From: Bacteroidota bacterium
Lineage (GTDB): Bacteria; Bacteroidota; Bacteroidia; Cytophagales; Cyclobacteriaceae
Reading direction: 5' to 3'
DNA length: 64,000 bases
Assembly: GCA_016866385.1 (NCBI GenBank)
Contig: VGMU01000003.1
Span: 1 to 64,000, forward strand
In this document: piece after piece, positions 50,637-59,962 of the stretch
Position numbering within the stretch: the first letter of the stretch is position 1
How the letters are laid out: every line of letters begins with the position of its first letter
The notes under the pieces: generated by a model
Told to the model about the DNA's origin: nothing
What the model saw: only the letters and a program-made list of their open reading frames with translations
Database searches by the model: none
Translations under genes and position numbers: made by a program

Positions 50637-52975
50637 CGGATCAACCTAAATTTTCCCTGTGATTCTACTTTTTCTCCATCCCTTGCTTTGCCCGTTATGT
50701 TGTAAAAGTAAAATCCAGCATCCATGAGATTGCCTTCCAAGGTCCCGTCCCAACCCTTGGTGTCAAGTTCTTTGGTCCTAAATATCAATTCCCCCCATAG
50801 GTTAAAAATAGATAACTCCAAGCTTGCTATACCTCTGAATTTAGGAACAAAGGTGGTGTTGCTCGTCTGGGTAGGGGTAAAAGCATTGGGTACCATGAGC
50901 CTGTAGCTTTTCGTGATACGGAGTATTTTAGTCATAGATCCCACGCAACCGTAGGCATCGTACCCTTTCAAGGTCACCTGAAATTCCCCCTTTTTGCCAT
51001 AGGTATGGGTTGGATTTTTTTCAGCCGAAGAAGTGCTATCTCCAAAATCCCATTCCCACTTTACTATCCTATCTTCGGATAGGTCCTTAAATTCCATTAC
51101 ATCGTCCGGAAATATTCCTCCTCCTGCATCGTCTTTGATGCCTGTACCCTGCACTCCAAAATCAAAATCTACATTCAATTCCTTTTCCTGAATATAGACC
51201 TCCACTTTCACCGGTTCAGAATAGCAGGTATATGCTTTGGGTTTGACTTGCAATTCATACATCCCAGATACAGCTACTTTTTTCAAGGCTTCATTTTCTA
51301 AGACCAATCCTCCAAGAGATAATCGGTAATCGTAAAGGGATGGATTGTAGCCATTAAGTGCGGTAGTGATATCCAAGGTTTGCCCAGGAGTACATCCCAC
51401 CAGAGGAGCTCTGAAAGTAAGTTCGGGATAGCTGACCCACTTTGCCCGAATAGTTTTGCTTATGGCAGGGCAATTTTTGCGGTTGTAGCCAATGACCTCA
51501 TACACTCCCTCCTCTTTTATGCGAAGTTCTTGCTGAACCGCACCCGGCAGGATCACTCCATCTTTTTTCCATTCAAATCGTTCATAGATTTCGTTGCCTT
51601 GGCCGCTGAGAGTCAACTCTGACCCTTTGCAAAAAGACACTTCATTATTTAGTACTTGATTTTGTCCTAGTACTTTCAGCGTAATGGGATCGGGAGATTC
51701 CTTGATGGACAAGGTCATGGCATTGCCTTTGGAGGTTTTGCCATAGCTATCGGTAATGGTGTAGTAAACTGTGACTTGCTTATCAATAAAAGACTCGTTG
51801 GGAAAGAAAGTAAAGCCTCCTTCTTGGTCACTGGCCCTAAAAGTACCCTCGGGCAAGACCAAGGTTCTATTTTGTTCCAAGCATCTGGCCTGAGTACAGA
51901 TATCCCCAGATTCGGCTTCGATAGCGTCTAGGGAGGGATAAAATTGAAGGCAGCGAATTTTACTATTTTCGTTGGGCAAAACCACTTCCTCATCGGTGAT
52001 ATAAAATTGATTTTCTTGACCGGCACACGAGGCAATATCCGAAAAATCAATTCCTTGAGGATCCTTGAGTTGATCGTCAGCAGCCACCTGAACAATAAGA
52101 TTTCTGATTTCATGAAAATTGGTAGATCCTCCTGTAGAAGCAGCGAAGCCAATTTTCAAATTTTTTGGAGCAGGAAAATAATAGGGTCTATCAAAAATGG
52201 TCACCATTCGAGGCTGGTTGAGTACGGTAGTTACTTGCATTTGAAGAGTTAAAAAAAATCCTGGCCCCAAGGTATTGGGTTGCAGCTCCAAAAACACCTT
52301 TCTGTACCCTGGCTTGTTGAGATCCGTGACCCGAAAGGTCCCTGCCCCTCCAGAACTGATGGTAAATTGTGCCCCAGGGTTGAGGCCATCCTTGTCTGCC
52401 CCCACCATGTTGGTTCTTCTTCCAACCACAAAGGCATAGCCTGAAAATTGATTTCCAGGTCCACGCACGACCACTGCATCTGCTGCTCTCCCGTTTGGAT
52501 CCAAGGAGGCAAAAGCCCCTGTCCTCCCTTCTTGACTGTTGCCAAAGCCCCCATATTCATCCAAACCAATTCCAATGTATGCCTTGGATAGGCCAGGCTC
52601 TTGGTTCCGTGGGGCATAGCCCAAAGATCCTCCAAATCCACCTGCATTGAATACTGGAGTATCTCCATCAAATAAAAATACAGTCAAGCCGTCTGCAAGG
52701 AATTGACTTGTACCCCCATAGCTAAAGTATTCAAACTCTGCCTTCAATCCGTAGGTAGAGGGAAAAGGGATATCCAAGTATACGTGTCCTCTCTGGTTTA
52801 ATTGATTGTTGGTCAATCGCAATACCCCCTCCGTTAATCTAGCATCTCCTCCAAAAATAGTAGTAGCTTGGGTATTAGGGGTTTGAAAACTCTCGCAATA
52901 GGGAAATCCTATCTGGGCTACTCCAGAAAAAGAGCAGAGGCAAAAGACCAGCAAAGCGAAGAAGTTTTTTAGCAC
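50633..52975 (-). CDS. T9SS type B secreted protein with lectin-like and PKD domains
   Basis: Taking the GTG at 52975 the protein has about 780 residues and begins with a clear signal peptide (LKNFFALLVFCLCSFSGVAQ). An L-type lectin-like domain follows (ADGLTVFLFDGD, GGSLGYAP, AYIGIGLDEYGGFGN), then immunoglobulin-like segments, a PKD domain (VKWEWDFGDSTSS, THTYGKKGEFQVTLKG) and the gliding-type C-terminal signal (VPNAFTPTQTSNTTFVPKFR, LWGELIFRT, GWDGTLEGN, GFYFYNITG). The TTG at 53032 would put 19 residues ahead of the signal. It is expected to be exported by the T9SS and held by the PorP/SprF protein next door; a carbohydrate-binding or adhesion role is inference. Confidence 0.88.
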   Translation of the reverse strand: MLKNFFALLVFCLCSFSGVAQIGFPYCESFQTPNTQATTIFGGDARLTEGVLRLTNNQLNQRGHVYLDIPFPSTYGLKAEFEYFSYGGTSQFLADGLTVFLFDGDTPVFNAGGFGGSLGYAPRNQEPGLSKAYIGIGLDEYGGFGNSQEGRTGAFASLDPNGRAADAVVVRGPGNQFSGYAFVVGRRTNMVGADKDGLNPGAQFTISSGGAGTFRVTDLNKPGYRKVFLELQPNTLGPGFFLTLQMQVTTVLNQPRMVTIFDRPYYFPAPKNLKIGFAASTGGSTNFHEIRNLIVQVAADDQLKDPQGIDFSDIASCAGQENQFYITDEEVVLPNENSKIRCLQFYPSLDAIEAESGDICTQARCLEQNRTLVLPEGTFRASDQEGGFTFFPNESFIDKQVTVYYTITDSYGKTSKGNAMTLSIKESPDPITLKVLGQNQVLNNEVSFCKGSELTLSGQGNEIYERFEWKKDGVILPGAVQQELRIKEEGVYEVIGYNRKNCPAISKTIRAKWVSYPELTFRAPLVGCTPGQTLDITTALNGYNPSLYDYRLSLGGLVLENEALKKVAVSGMYELQVKPKAYTCYSEPVKVEVYIQEKELNVDFDFGVQGTGIKDDAGGGIFPDDVMEFKDLSEDRIVKWEWDFGDSTSSAEKNPTHTYGKKGEFQVTLKGYDAYGCVGSMTKILRITKSYRLMVPNAFTPTQTSNTTFVPKFRGIASLELSIFNLWGELIFRTKELDTKGWDGTLEGNLMDAGFYFYNITGKARDGEKVESQGKFRLIR

Positions 52976-53066
52976 GCTAGAGAGGATAGAATTGCTAAGT
53001 AACGAAAGTGTATGTCCAAAAAAAAGCCCCAAGTCTAATGAACCAAGGGAACTTTATTTTTGAAGA

Positions 53067-54338
53067 TTACCTATAAATGGTCTGCACCCGATCTGGACCT
53101 ACAGAGACCAAGGCTATGGGTACTTGAAGGGCTTCTTCGAGAAACAGCACGTAGTCCTTCAAGGCTTGGGGAAATTCCTCATAGGTCCTGACCTGATCTA
53201 AGGCACAATGCCAGCCTTTCATTTTTTTATAAACGGGTTTTACCTGAGTTTCTGTGATTTCAAAGCTAAGGGTATCTATTTTTTGTCCTGAAGGCAATTG
53301 ATAATCCGTACAAACGAGGATTTCATCAAATATATTGAGTACGTCTGCCTTCATCATGAAGAGCTGGGTGACTCCGTTGATCATGATGGAGTACTTCAAA
53401 GCAGGCAAGTCCAACCATCCACAGCGTCTAGGCCTACCTGTGGTGCTACCGTATTCATTGCCTTCCTTGCGCATGGCATCCCCGGTAGCATCTAGAAGCT
53501 CTGTAGGGAATGGTCCACTACCTACACGAGTACAATAGGCTTTAAAAATCCCAAATACCTCCCCGATTTTGGAAGGAGCTACTCCCAGTCCAGTGCAGGC
53601 ACCAGCGGTGGTGGTGGTGGAGCTAGTCACGTAGGGATAACTCCCAAAATCAATGTCCAAAAGGGACCCTTGAGCACCTTCCGCCAAAATTCTTTTGTTG
53701 GATCTTATGGCTTCGTTTACCGTGTATTCGCTATCGATAAGGGAAAGAGTTTTGATAAATTCCACGGCTTCAAAAAATTGCTGTTCCATTTCGGCTAGTG
53801 CATCCAAGGGATAGCTGTAAAAGGATAAGGTAGTCTTGTGCTTTTCCACCAAAGCCTGGTATTTCTCTTTAAAGTCTGCAACCAAAATATCTCCGATGCG
53901 GAGCGCCGCGCGACCAATTTTGTCTTGGTAGGTAGGCCCTATCCCCTTGAGCGTGGATCCTATTTTTTTATCTCCTTTGGCTTGTTCTAAGGCAGCATCC
54001 AACAGTTTGTGTGTAGGGATGATGATGGTTGCCTTCTTCGAGATTACTAGATTTTTCCTAAAGTCTATAGAAAATTTACCTAGCGCGTCGATCTCTTTTT
54101 TGAGAATAATAGGATCCAAAACAACCCCATTTCCTATAATATTTAGGATTTGAGATCGAAAAATTCCAGAAGGAATCTGATGAAGGACGTGTTTGATGCC
54201 ATCAAATTCTAGGGTATGGCCTGCATTAGGTCCGCCTTGAAATCTGGCTACCACTTCGTACTGGGGGGCCAACACGTCCACAATTTTACCTTTTCCTTCA
54301 TCTCCCCATTGGAGACCTAGCAATACATCCATCTTCAT
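53067..54338 (-). CDS. purA: Adenylosuccinate synthetase
   Basis: The 423-residue protein has the P-loop QWGDEGKGKIVD at residue 10, NAGHT, QIPSGIF, STLKGIGPTYQDK, EGAQGSLLDIDFGSYPYVTSS (in parts), GRPRRCGWLDLPALKYS and a normal C-terminus. It converts IMP and aspartate to adenylosuccinate with GTP. It is downstream of the STAS gene by 128 bases and may have its own promoter. Length is typical and the motifs are complete. Confidence 0.96.
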   Translation of the reverse strand: MKMDVLLGLQWGDEGKGKIVDVLAPQYEVVARFQGGPNAGHTLEFDGIKHVLHQIPSGIFRSQILNIIGNGVVLDPIILKKEIDALGKFSIDFRKNLVISKKATIIIPTHKLLDAALEQAKGDKKIGSTLKGIGPTYQDKIGRAALRIGDILVADFKEKYQALVEKHKTTLSFYSYPLDALAEMEQQFFEAVEFIKTLSLIDSEYTVNEAIRSNKRILAEGAQGSLLDIDFGSYPYVTSSTTTTAGACTGLGVAPSKIGEVFGIFKAYCTRVGSGPFPTELLDATGDAMRKEGNEYGSTTGRPRRCGWLDLPALKYSIMINGVTQLFMMKADVLNIFDEILVCTDYQLPSGQKIDTLSFEITETQVKPVYKKMKGWHCALDQVRTYEEFPQALKDYVLFLEEALQVPIALVSVGPDRVQTIYR

Positions 54339-54466
54339 CTTACGCGTGTTATCCTTTGGTACGATTATTAAAGCTCGAAATTTGTGATTCGTGAAAAGAA
54401 AAGCAAAGAATGTTCCCCTTTATTCATCAAAATTTTAGTCCTATCTAGAAAAATAGTTATTGGATC

Positions 54467-54811
54467 TTATCCATTTTTTTGATGAAAATCTGCCATACTA
54501 TCCATTATAGAGAAAATCCCAGAAAGCTTGGTAATGGCTAACAGCTTAAGGACATGTTCCGATGGGGATACGAGAACAAGTTCTCCACCAGCATTCTTCA
54601 TTTTGGTAAGCAAGGTGATTAAGAGACCTAGACCGCTAGAACTGATATACCTAACCTTTTCCAAATCAAGAACATAGGTAATAGCACCCTCCCTTAGAGC
54701 ATCAGTAACAAATTCTACTATTCTTGGACCTACTTCTTCTCCAATTAAATCTCCTTCCATCAAGAGGAAATGTGTTGTTCCCTCGTTTTTTTTACTAAAA
54801 CTTAGTTTCAT
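54467..54811 (-). CDS. STAS-domain protein (anti-sigma-factor antagonist-like)
   Basis: The 114-residue protein is a single STAS domain with [39 protein letters not shown], where the phosphorylatable serine stands in ISSSGLG, and [19 protein letters not shown]. Such proteins are switched by serine phosphorylation and bind a partner, in SpoIIAA-like or stressosome-like systems. No anti-sigma kinase or PP2C phosphatase is encoded nearby. The start codon overlaps the Fur gene stop by four bases, so the two are translated together, which is an uncommon link. Confidence 0.87.
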   Translation of the reverse strand: MKLSFSKKNEGTTHFLLMEGDLIGEEVGPRIVEFVTDALREGAITYVLDLEKVRYISSSGLGLLITLLTKMKNAGGELVLVSPSEHVLKLLAITKLSGIFSIMDSMADFHQKNG

Positions 54812-55278
54812 GCAAGCTCTTTTTTGAATTCACAATGCTCTTTCTTACACTTCCCATACAAAATCAGGGAATGATGCGCTACCTGAAAATCTAAAATATC
54901 AGCTACGGTATTTTGAATAGTTTGTATTCGTGGATCACAAAACTCCAACACCCTACTGCAATCCACGCAAATCAGGTGGTCGTGCTGTTTGTAACCATAT
55001 GATTTTTCAAACTGGGCCAAGTTTTTGCCAAATTGGTGTTTGGCTACCAGATCGCATTCCACCAATAGGTCTAGGGTATTGTAAACTGTCGCTCGGCTCA
55101 CCCTATAATTTTTATTCTTCATACTGATGTATAATCCTTCTACATCAAAGTGACCCGTACGACTGTAAATCTCTTCTAAAATTGCATACCGTTCCGGGGT
55201 TTTACGAAGTTTTTGATCTTCCAGGTAGGTCGTAAATAACTTTCTAACTTCTTCGAAATGCGAGGGATTCAAAGACAT
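54808..55278 (-). CDS. Fur-family transcriptional regulator
   Basis: The 156-residue protein has the Fur winged helix ([45 protein letters not shown]), the metal-site region [31 protein letters not shown] with His and CxxC, and a second cysteine pair near the end (GKCKKEHC). Four cysteines suggest a structural zinc. It could be Fur, Zur or PerR; the metal specificity cannot be read from sequence. It is 49 bases after the RelA/SpoT gene and overlaps the STAS gene. Confidence 0.93.
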   Translation of the reverse strand: MSLNPSHFEEVRKLFTTYLEDQKLRKTPERYAILEEIYSRTGHFDVEGLYISMKNKNYRVSRATVYNTLDLLVECDLVAKHQFGKNLAQFEKSYGYKQHDHLICVDCSRVLEFCDPRIQTIQNTVADILDFQVAHHSLILYGKCKKEHCEFKKELA

Positions 55279-55294
55279 GGGTGGCTAATTTTTC

Positions 55295-55302
55295 CAAATA
55301 TA
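55295..55302 (-). promoter_or_regulatory. Candidate -7 element for fur-type gene
   Basis: On the minus strand this reads TATATTTG, matching TAnnTTTG, ending 17 bases before the ATG. No clear -33 partner is seen, and the region is close to the end of the RelA/SpoT gene, so readthrough is also possible. Confidence 0.4.
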
Positions 55303-55327
55303 CGGTATAGATTCCTAATTCTATTTC

Positions 55328-57544
55328 CTAGTCAAAGCGGGAAACCTTAAGTATTCCTTCTACCTGATTGAGGTTGCTGATCAGCTGCTCCAAATGTTCC
55401 GTATTGTTTACATAAAGCTTTATCGTGCCTTCGAAAATCCCCGCATCTGAATCGATGGTGATGGACCTCATATTTACCTTGAGTTCGTTGGAAATCACCT
55501 TGGTGACATCATTGACCAAACCTACTCTATCGGTACCGATGATGCGCAGACCAGCCAAAAAAGCAATTTCCTTTTGACTGGTCCATCTTGCCTTAATCAC
55601 CCGATTGCCGTGGTTGGAGAGCAATTCCAAAGCATTGGGGCAAGAAGTCCGATGAATTTTTATCCCCTCGTTGATGGTAACAAAACCAAAAACTTCATCC
55701 CCTGGGATAGCATTGCAACATTTGGAAAGGGAATAATCCACCACATCCATATCTTCTCCTATGAGAAGTTGGTCGTGATCTGGACCTTTTAGATTTTTTA
55801 TTTCCTTGGTAAAGGTGGATTCATCCTTTACTTTTTCGACTACCTTGGATTTATTCTTCTGCTGTTCCTTAAACTCTTTAAAGGATTTGATGGATGTAGG
55901 ATCAATGATGCCTCGACCTACCCGGTAATAAAACTCATTGGCCGTCTTCAGATCAAAATAGGCACGAAGCTGCTCAATCAATTCGGAAGTAAGATCCATC
56001 TTCATTGATTTTAACTTCCTCTGGACTATTTCCCTTCCATCCACGGTGGCAGACCTTTTTTCTTCCCTTAAGGCATCTTTAATTTTTGCCTTGGCTCTTG
56101 AAGAAACCACCTGTTGCAACCAATCTTCTGTAGGCTTCTGTTTGTTAGAAGTCAAAATTTCCACTTGATCCCCATTTTTCAGTTTGTAGCTGATAGGGAC
56201 TAGGCGCTGGTTGACTTTTGCTCCAATACATTTGGCTCCTACTTCGGTATGGATCTCAAAAGCAAAATCCAGGGCAGATGCCCCATTGGGTAGGACTTTC
56301 AGGTCACCTTTAGGGGTAAATACAAATACTTCATCGTGGAAAAGGTTTCCCCGAAAATCATCCATAAATTCTATGGCACTCCCATCGTTGGACTCCAGCA
56401 TGCTGCGCACTTGATTGATCCAATCGTCCAATCCAGGTCCTGATTTGCCAGGAGTCTCTTTTTCCTTGTATTTCCAATGGGCTGCATAACCTCGCTCGGC
56501 TATATCATTCATTCTTTCGGTACGAATCTGTACCTCTACCCATTGCCCGGTAGTACTCATCACGGTGGTGTGAAGGGATTCGTAGCCATTGGAGCGAGGG
56601 GTGCTAATCCAATCTCTGAGGCGGTTGGGATTAGGGCGGTAAAAATCCGTGACTATGGAATACACTTGCCAGCAATCTGCCTTTTCATTTTCCAAAGCAC
56701 TATCCAAAATGATTCGAATCGCGAATAGGTCAAATACTTCTTCAAAAGGAATCCCCTGCTTTTTCATTTTGCTAAAAATGGAATACACCGATTTGGGCCT
56801 TCCTTTGATAGTAAACTTGAATCCTTGATGGGTCAACTCCTCCTCTATGGGCTGGATAAAGGTTTTGATAAACTTGTTGCGGTAGCTTCTCGATTCATTT
56901 ATCTTCTTTACAATATCCTTGTAGGCCTCGGTATCGGTGTATTTGAGATACAAATCCTCTAGTTCCGATTTGATGGCATAGAGTCCCAGGCGGTGCGCCA
57001 AAGGCGCGTACAGGTACATGGTCTCCGAAGCTATTTTCAGTTGCTTGTTTCTCGGCATGCTCCCCAAAGTCCGCATGTTGTTGAGCCGGTCTGCCAGCTT
57101 GATTAGAATTACCCTTACGTCATCAGAGAGGGTCAATAGCATTTTTCGGAAGTTCTCCGCTTGCTGAGAACTTCCATAATCAAATACTCCGGAGATTTTG
57201 GTAAGACCATCGATGATGGTCATGACTTTGGTGCCAAAATCACGCTCAATATCTTCCAGCTCTAAGTCAGTATCCTCTACGACGTCATGTAATAAGGCGG
57301 AAATAATGGAAGTAGTCCCCAAGCCAATTTCCTCTACGCAGATCAGCGCTACCTCCAGGGGATGGTAAATGTAAGGTTCTCCCGATTTCCTTCGCATGTC
57401 TTTGTGCGCTTCTAAGGAAATGGTAAAAGCCTTTTTGATCAATTTGGTATCCCCAGATTTCAAGACAGGCTTGGCCTGCCGAAGGAGTCGGCGATACCTC
57501 TTGAGAATTTCTTGCCGTTCTTCTTCTACATCCACTTGAATCAT
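55328..57544 (-). CDS. Bifunctional (p)ppGpp synthetase/hydrolase (RelA/SpoT family)
   Basis: The 738-residue protein has the long RSH layout: HD hydrolase domain (PYIYHPLEVALICVEE, ISALLHDVVEDTDLELEDIE), synthetase domain (SVYSIFSKMKKQGIPFEEVFD, YESLHTTVMSTTG), TGS domain (FVFTPKGDLKVLPNGASALDFAF), a helical linker and a C-terminal ACT domain (LNQVEGILKVSRFD). Both HD and synthetase motifs look intact, so it should make and degrade (p)ppGpp. It is the long single RSH enzyme usual in Bacteroidota. It leads the run into the Fur, STAS and purA genes; the latter is a known target area of ppGpp control in other bacteria, an interesting coincidence only. Confidence 0.95.
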   Translation of the reverse strand: MIQVDVEEERQEILKRYRRLLRQAKPVLKSGDTKLIKKAFTISLEAHKDMRRKSGEPYIYHPLEVALICVEEIGLGTTSIISALLHDVVEDTDLELEDIERDFGTKVMTIIDGLTKISGVFDYGSSQQAENFRKMLLTLSDDVRVILIKLADRLNNMRTLGSMPRNKQLKIASETMYLYAPLAHRLGLYAIKSELEDLYLKYTDTEAYKDIVKKINESRSYRNKFIKTFIQPIEEELTHQGFKFTIKGRPKSVYSIFSKMKKQGIPFEEVFDLFAIRIILDSALENEKADCWQVYSIVTDFYRPNPNRLRDWISTPRSNGYESLHTTVMSTTGQWVEVQIRTERMNDIAERGYAAHWKYKEKETPGKSGPGLDDWINQVRSMLESNDGSAIEFMDDFRGNLFHDEVFVFTPKGDLKVLPNGASALDFAFEIHTEVGAKCIGAKVNQRLVPISYKLKNGDQVEILTSNKQKPTEDWLQQVVSSRAKAKIKDALREEKRSATVDGREIVQRKLKSMKMDLTSELIEQLRAYFDLKTANEFYYRVGRGIIDPTSIKSFKEFKEQQKNKSKVVEKVKDESTFTKEIKNLKGPDHDQLLIGEDMDVVDYSLSKCCNAIPGDEVFGFVTINEGIKIHRTSCPNALELLSNHGNRVIKARWTSQKEIAFLAGLRIIGTDRVGLVNDVTKVISNELKVNMRSITIDSDAGIFEGTIKLYVNNTEHLEQLISNLNQVEGILKVSRFD

Positions 57545-57622
57545 TAGCAGGGAATTTTATGCCAAATTTGAGCGGATATCGAATCTGAGTCCACTGTTTT
57601 TAGAAATATTTTTTTCACCGCA

Positions 57623-57654
57623 TTGCGGATATTTAGAGAATGTCTGTACCTTTG
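57623..57654 (+). promoter_or_regulatory. Promoter for tRNA-Leu
   Basis: TACCTTTG at 57647-57654 matches TAnnTTTG and a TTG at 57623-57625 stands 21 bases upstream as a -33 element. The start of transcription is expected near 57661, about 50 bases ahead of the tRNA. Confidence 0.6.
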
Positions 57655-57712
57655 CATCCACAATTGAGTAAGAGACATGTTTCATTTAAAATCTCTCCTC
57701 TCTTGGTCCATT

Positions 57713-57794
57713 GCGGATGTGGCGAAATTGGTAGACGCACTAGACTTAGGATCTAGCGCCGCGAGGCATGGGGGTTCGAGTCCCTCTATCCGCA
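57713..57794 (+). tRNA. tRNA-Leu (anticodon UAG)
   Basis: The acceptor arms GCGGATG (57713) and TATCCGC (57787-57793) pair with one G-T. The anticodon stem CTAGA/TCTAG closes the seven-base loop CTTAGGA, giving anticodon UAG. A long variable arm typical of leucine tRNAs and a GGTTCGAGTCC T-arm are present. The 3' CCA is not encoded: the base after discriminator A and CC is C, so it must be added afterwards. Confidence 0.95.
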
Positions 57795-57803
57795 CCCCAC
57801 GAG

Positions 57804-57853
57804 CCCTCAATCCCTCCACTGTCTTTGAGATAGGAAAGAGATTGGGGGTTTTT
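57804..57853 (+). terminator. Possible terminator after tRNA-Leu
   Basis: CCCTCAATC (57804-57812) pairs with GATTGGGGG (57840-57848), with one G-T pair and a long loop of 27 bases, followed by TTTTT. The loop is long, so the efficiency is doubtful, and tig follows after 30 bases. Confidence 0.45.
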
Positions 57854-57882
57854 AGTTCAACACCTGTTTAATTCTTTATACT

Positions 57883-59211
57883 GTGGAAATTTCTTTAAAC
57901 AAGCATTCGAAAAACCAAGCCTCAATTAAAATTAAACTAATTGAAGCAGATTATCAACCCAAGGTAGACAACAAACTGAAGGATTATGCTAGAAAGGCAG
58001 TGATTCGAGGGTTTAGACCTGGAAAAGCACCTCTTTCCATGGTCAAAAACATGTATGGTACCTCTCTGATGGTGGAGGAGATCAATACCTTGTTGGGTGA
58101 GTCCCTCAATACCTATTTGAAGGAACAACCCTTTAAAGTCCTAGGAGAACCCCTGCCTTCGGAGAAAGAATCTGCTTCTATCGATTGGAAGACCCAAAGG
58201 GAGTTTGAATTTGAATACAGCATTGGATTCGTAGAGGCTATTAAAATTGAATTGTCTTCCGCAATCAAGGGAGTAAGGTACAGCATTAAGGTAGATCAAA
58301 AACTAATTGACGAAACGGTAGACAACCTGACTTCCCAATATGGAGAAAGTACCAATCCCGAGCTTTCTGAGCCTGGAGATTTTATCTATGGGGATTTGAA
58401 TGCTACTTCAGGAGATTTCTCCAAGACCCTTTCCCTAGATACTACCCAGCTCACTAAAAAGCTAGCATCCAAATTTATGGGTATAGGAAAAGAAGCGGTA
58501 GTTTCTTTTGAAGCCAAGGAAGTCAAAAAAGAAGAATGGGTAGCTGCATTTGGATTGTCAGAACAAGAAGCCAAAGATCAGAAGTCAAGCTTCACCTTCA
58601 AGGTAAAAAACATCAATAGAAAGGCAAAAGCATCGCTGAACCAAAAGTTTTTCGATAAAATTTTTGGGCCAGATCAAGTAAATTCCGTGGAAGCATTCCA
58701 AGAAAAAGTAATGCAAACTCTGGAGCAAAATTACGATAGGGAAGCCAAGGTATTTACCCAAGAGGAACTCAAAAAAGTAGTCCTTCAAGCCGCTGCCCTT
58801 TCTCTGCCCGATGCATTTCTCAAAGAGTGGTTGCTTCGTGCCAACGAAGGGAAGGTTTCTATAGAAGATGTGGAAAAAGAATATCCTATCTATGCCAAGC
58901 AACTTTCATGGACCTTGGTAGCCAATCAAATCGCGAAAGAACATGGTCTCCAAGCAGAGCATGCCGATGTCATCGAAAAAACAAAAGAAATGATTCGGGA
59001 GCAATTTGCTTCCTCAGGACTTGGGGCACAATTGGAAGCCAGCATGGACATGTTTGTAGACAACTACCTCAAAGGAAACGAAGGGCAAAACTACATGAAC
59101 ATGATGACTTCAGTTCAAAATGAAAAAGTATTGACATTGGTACAGGAAAAAATAAAAATGACTGAAAAGAAGGTCACCATTGATGAATTTAAGGAACTTT
59201 TAGAAAAGTAA
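57883..59211 (+). CDS. tig: Trigger factor
   Basis: The 442-residue protein has the trigger-factor ribosome-binding motif region VIRGFRPGKAPLSMVKNMYG at about residue 40, a middle domain and a long helical C-terminal arm (DAFLKEWLLRANEG, IAKEHGLQAEHADVI). The middle PPIase domain lacks the usual clear FKBP core, as is common in Bacteroidota. It is a chaperone for nascent chains at the ribosome exit. The start is GTG at 57883. It lies just upstream of clpP and clpX, the classical order tig-clpP-clpX, with a terminator between tig and clpP. Confidence 0.93.
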   Translation: MEISLNKHSKNQASIKIKLIEADYQPKVDNKLKDYARKAVIRGFRPGKAPLSMVKNMYGTSLMVEEINTLLGESLNTYLKEQPFKVLGEPLPSEKESASIDWKTQREFEFEYSIGFVEAIKIELSSAIKGVRYSIKVDQKLIDETVDNLTSQYGESTNPELSEPGDFIYGDLNATSGDFSKTLSLDTTQLTKKLASKFMGIGKEAVVSFEAKEVKKEEWVAAFGLSEQEAKDQKSSFTFKVKNINRKAKASLNQKFFDKIFGPDQVNSVEAFQEKVMQTLEQNYDREAKVFTQEELKKVVLQAAALSLPDAFLKEWLLRANEGKVSIEDVEKEYPIYAKQLSWTLVANQIAKEHGLQAEHADVIEKTKEMIREQFASSGLGAQLEASMDMFVDNYLKGNEGQNYMNMMTSVQNEKVLTLVQEKIKMTEKKVTIDEFKELLEK

Positions 59212-59232
59212 TTGAATTATCAGCTTATATTG

Positions 59233-59261
59233 AAAAGTCCTTTTAAAAGGACTTTTTTATT
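59233..59261 (+). terminator. Intrinsic terminator between tig and clpP
   Basis: AAAAGTCC (59233-59240) and GGACTTTT (59249-59256) form the stem, with TTTTAAAA between, and a T-rich tract follows. It separates tig from clpPX, which probably have their own promoter in the remaining 27 bases or rely on readthrough. Confidence 0.8.
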
Positions 59262-59287
59262 TTTGTATACAAAGAACACATACGACG

Positions 59288-59962
59288 ATGATCAACAAGG
59301 AAGAATTTAGAAAATATGCCATCCACAACCAGGGCGTCAGTGGAACGGCTTTTGACCAGTATGCGCAGCAGATCGAAAACATGACCCGATCCGTGATCGA
59401 AGAAAGACCCCAAAATTTCAGAGAAATAGATGTCTTCTCCAGATTGATCATGGACAGAATCATCTTTTTAGGTACGGGTATAGACGATCATATTGCCAAT
59501 ATCATTGTAGCGCAACTCTTATTTTTAGAGTCAGTGGATTCCAAAAAAGATGTGCTACTTTACATCAACAGTCCTGGAGGATCAGTCACTGCAGGGTTAG
59601 GGATCTACGATACCATGCAGTACATTGGCCCAGACGTAGCCACTATTTGTACAGGGATTGCTGCTTCCATGGGCGCAGTATTACTAGCTGGGGGTGCCAA
59701 AGACAAAAGATCAGCACTTCAGCATTCTAGGGTGATGATTCACCAGCCTTCGGGGGGCATGCAAGGGCAATCCAAAGACATGGAAATTTCCTTGAAATTG
59801 ATTTTGGCCATGCGCCAGGAATTGTATCAAATTTTAGCCAATCATACTGGAAAAACGTTCGAAGAGATCGAACGAGATTCGGATCGAGACTATTGGTTGA
59901 AAGCTCCTGAAGCCAAAGAATACGGATTGATTGACGAAGTCCTTGTTAAAAAACCTAAGTAA
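59288..59962 (+). CDS. clpP: ATP-dependent Clp protease proteolytic subunit
   Basis: The 224-residue protein carries the catalytic serine in [14 protein letters not shown], histidine in [14 protein letters not shown] and aspartate in [12 protein letters not shown], with the fold-typical [21 protein letters not shown]. An N-terminal stretch of about 30 residues precedes the mature start and is probably processed. ClpP forms the tetradecameric protease barrel fed by ClpX. The stop codon overlaps the clpX start in TAATG, so both are translated together. Confidence 0.96.
   Translation: MINKEEFRKYAIHNQGVSGTAFDQYAQQIENMTRSVIEERPQNFREIDVFSRLIMDRIIFLGTGIDDHIANIIVAQLLFLESVDSKKDVLLYINSPGGSVTAGLGIYDTMQYIGPDVATICTGIAASMGAVLLAGGAKDKRSALQHSRVMIHQPSGGMQGQSKDMEISLKLILAMRQELYQILANHTGKTFEEIERDSDRDYWLKAPEAKEYGLIDEVLVKKPK

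Noticed and set aside
52249-52671. A 140-codon minus-strand frame within the lectin-domain gene
   Set aside because: It overlaps the conserved lectin domain in another frame and lacks any family signature.
57677-57871. A short open frame overlapping the tRNA
   Set aside because: It runs through the whole tRNA-Leu sequence, so it is an accidental frame.
59257-59266. A TATTTTG sequence as -7 element for clpP
   Set aside because: The spacing inside the motif is one base short of TAnnTTTG and it is part of the T tract of the tig terminator.
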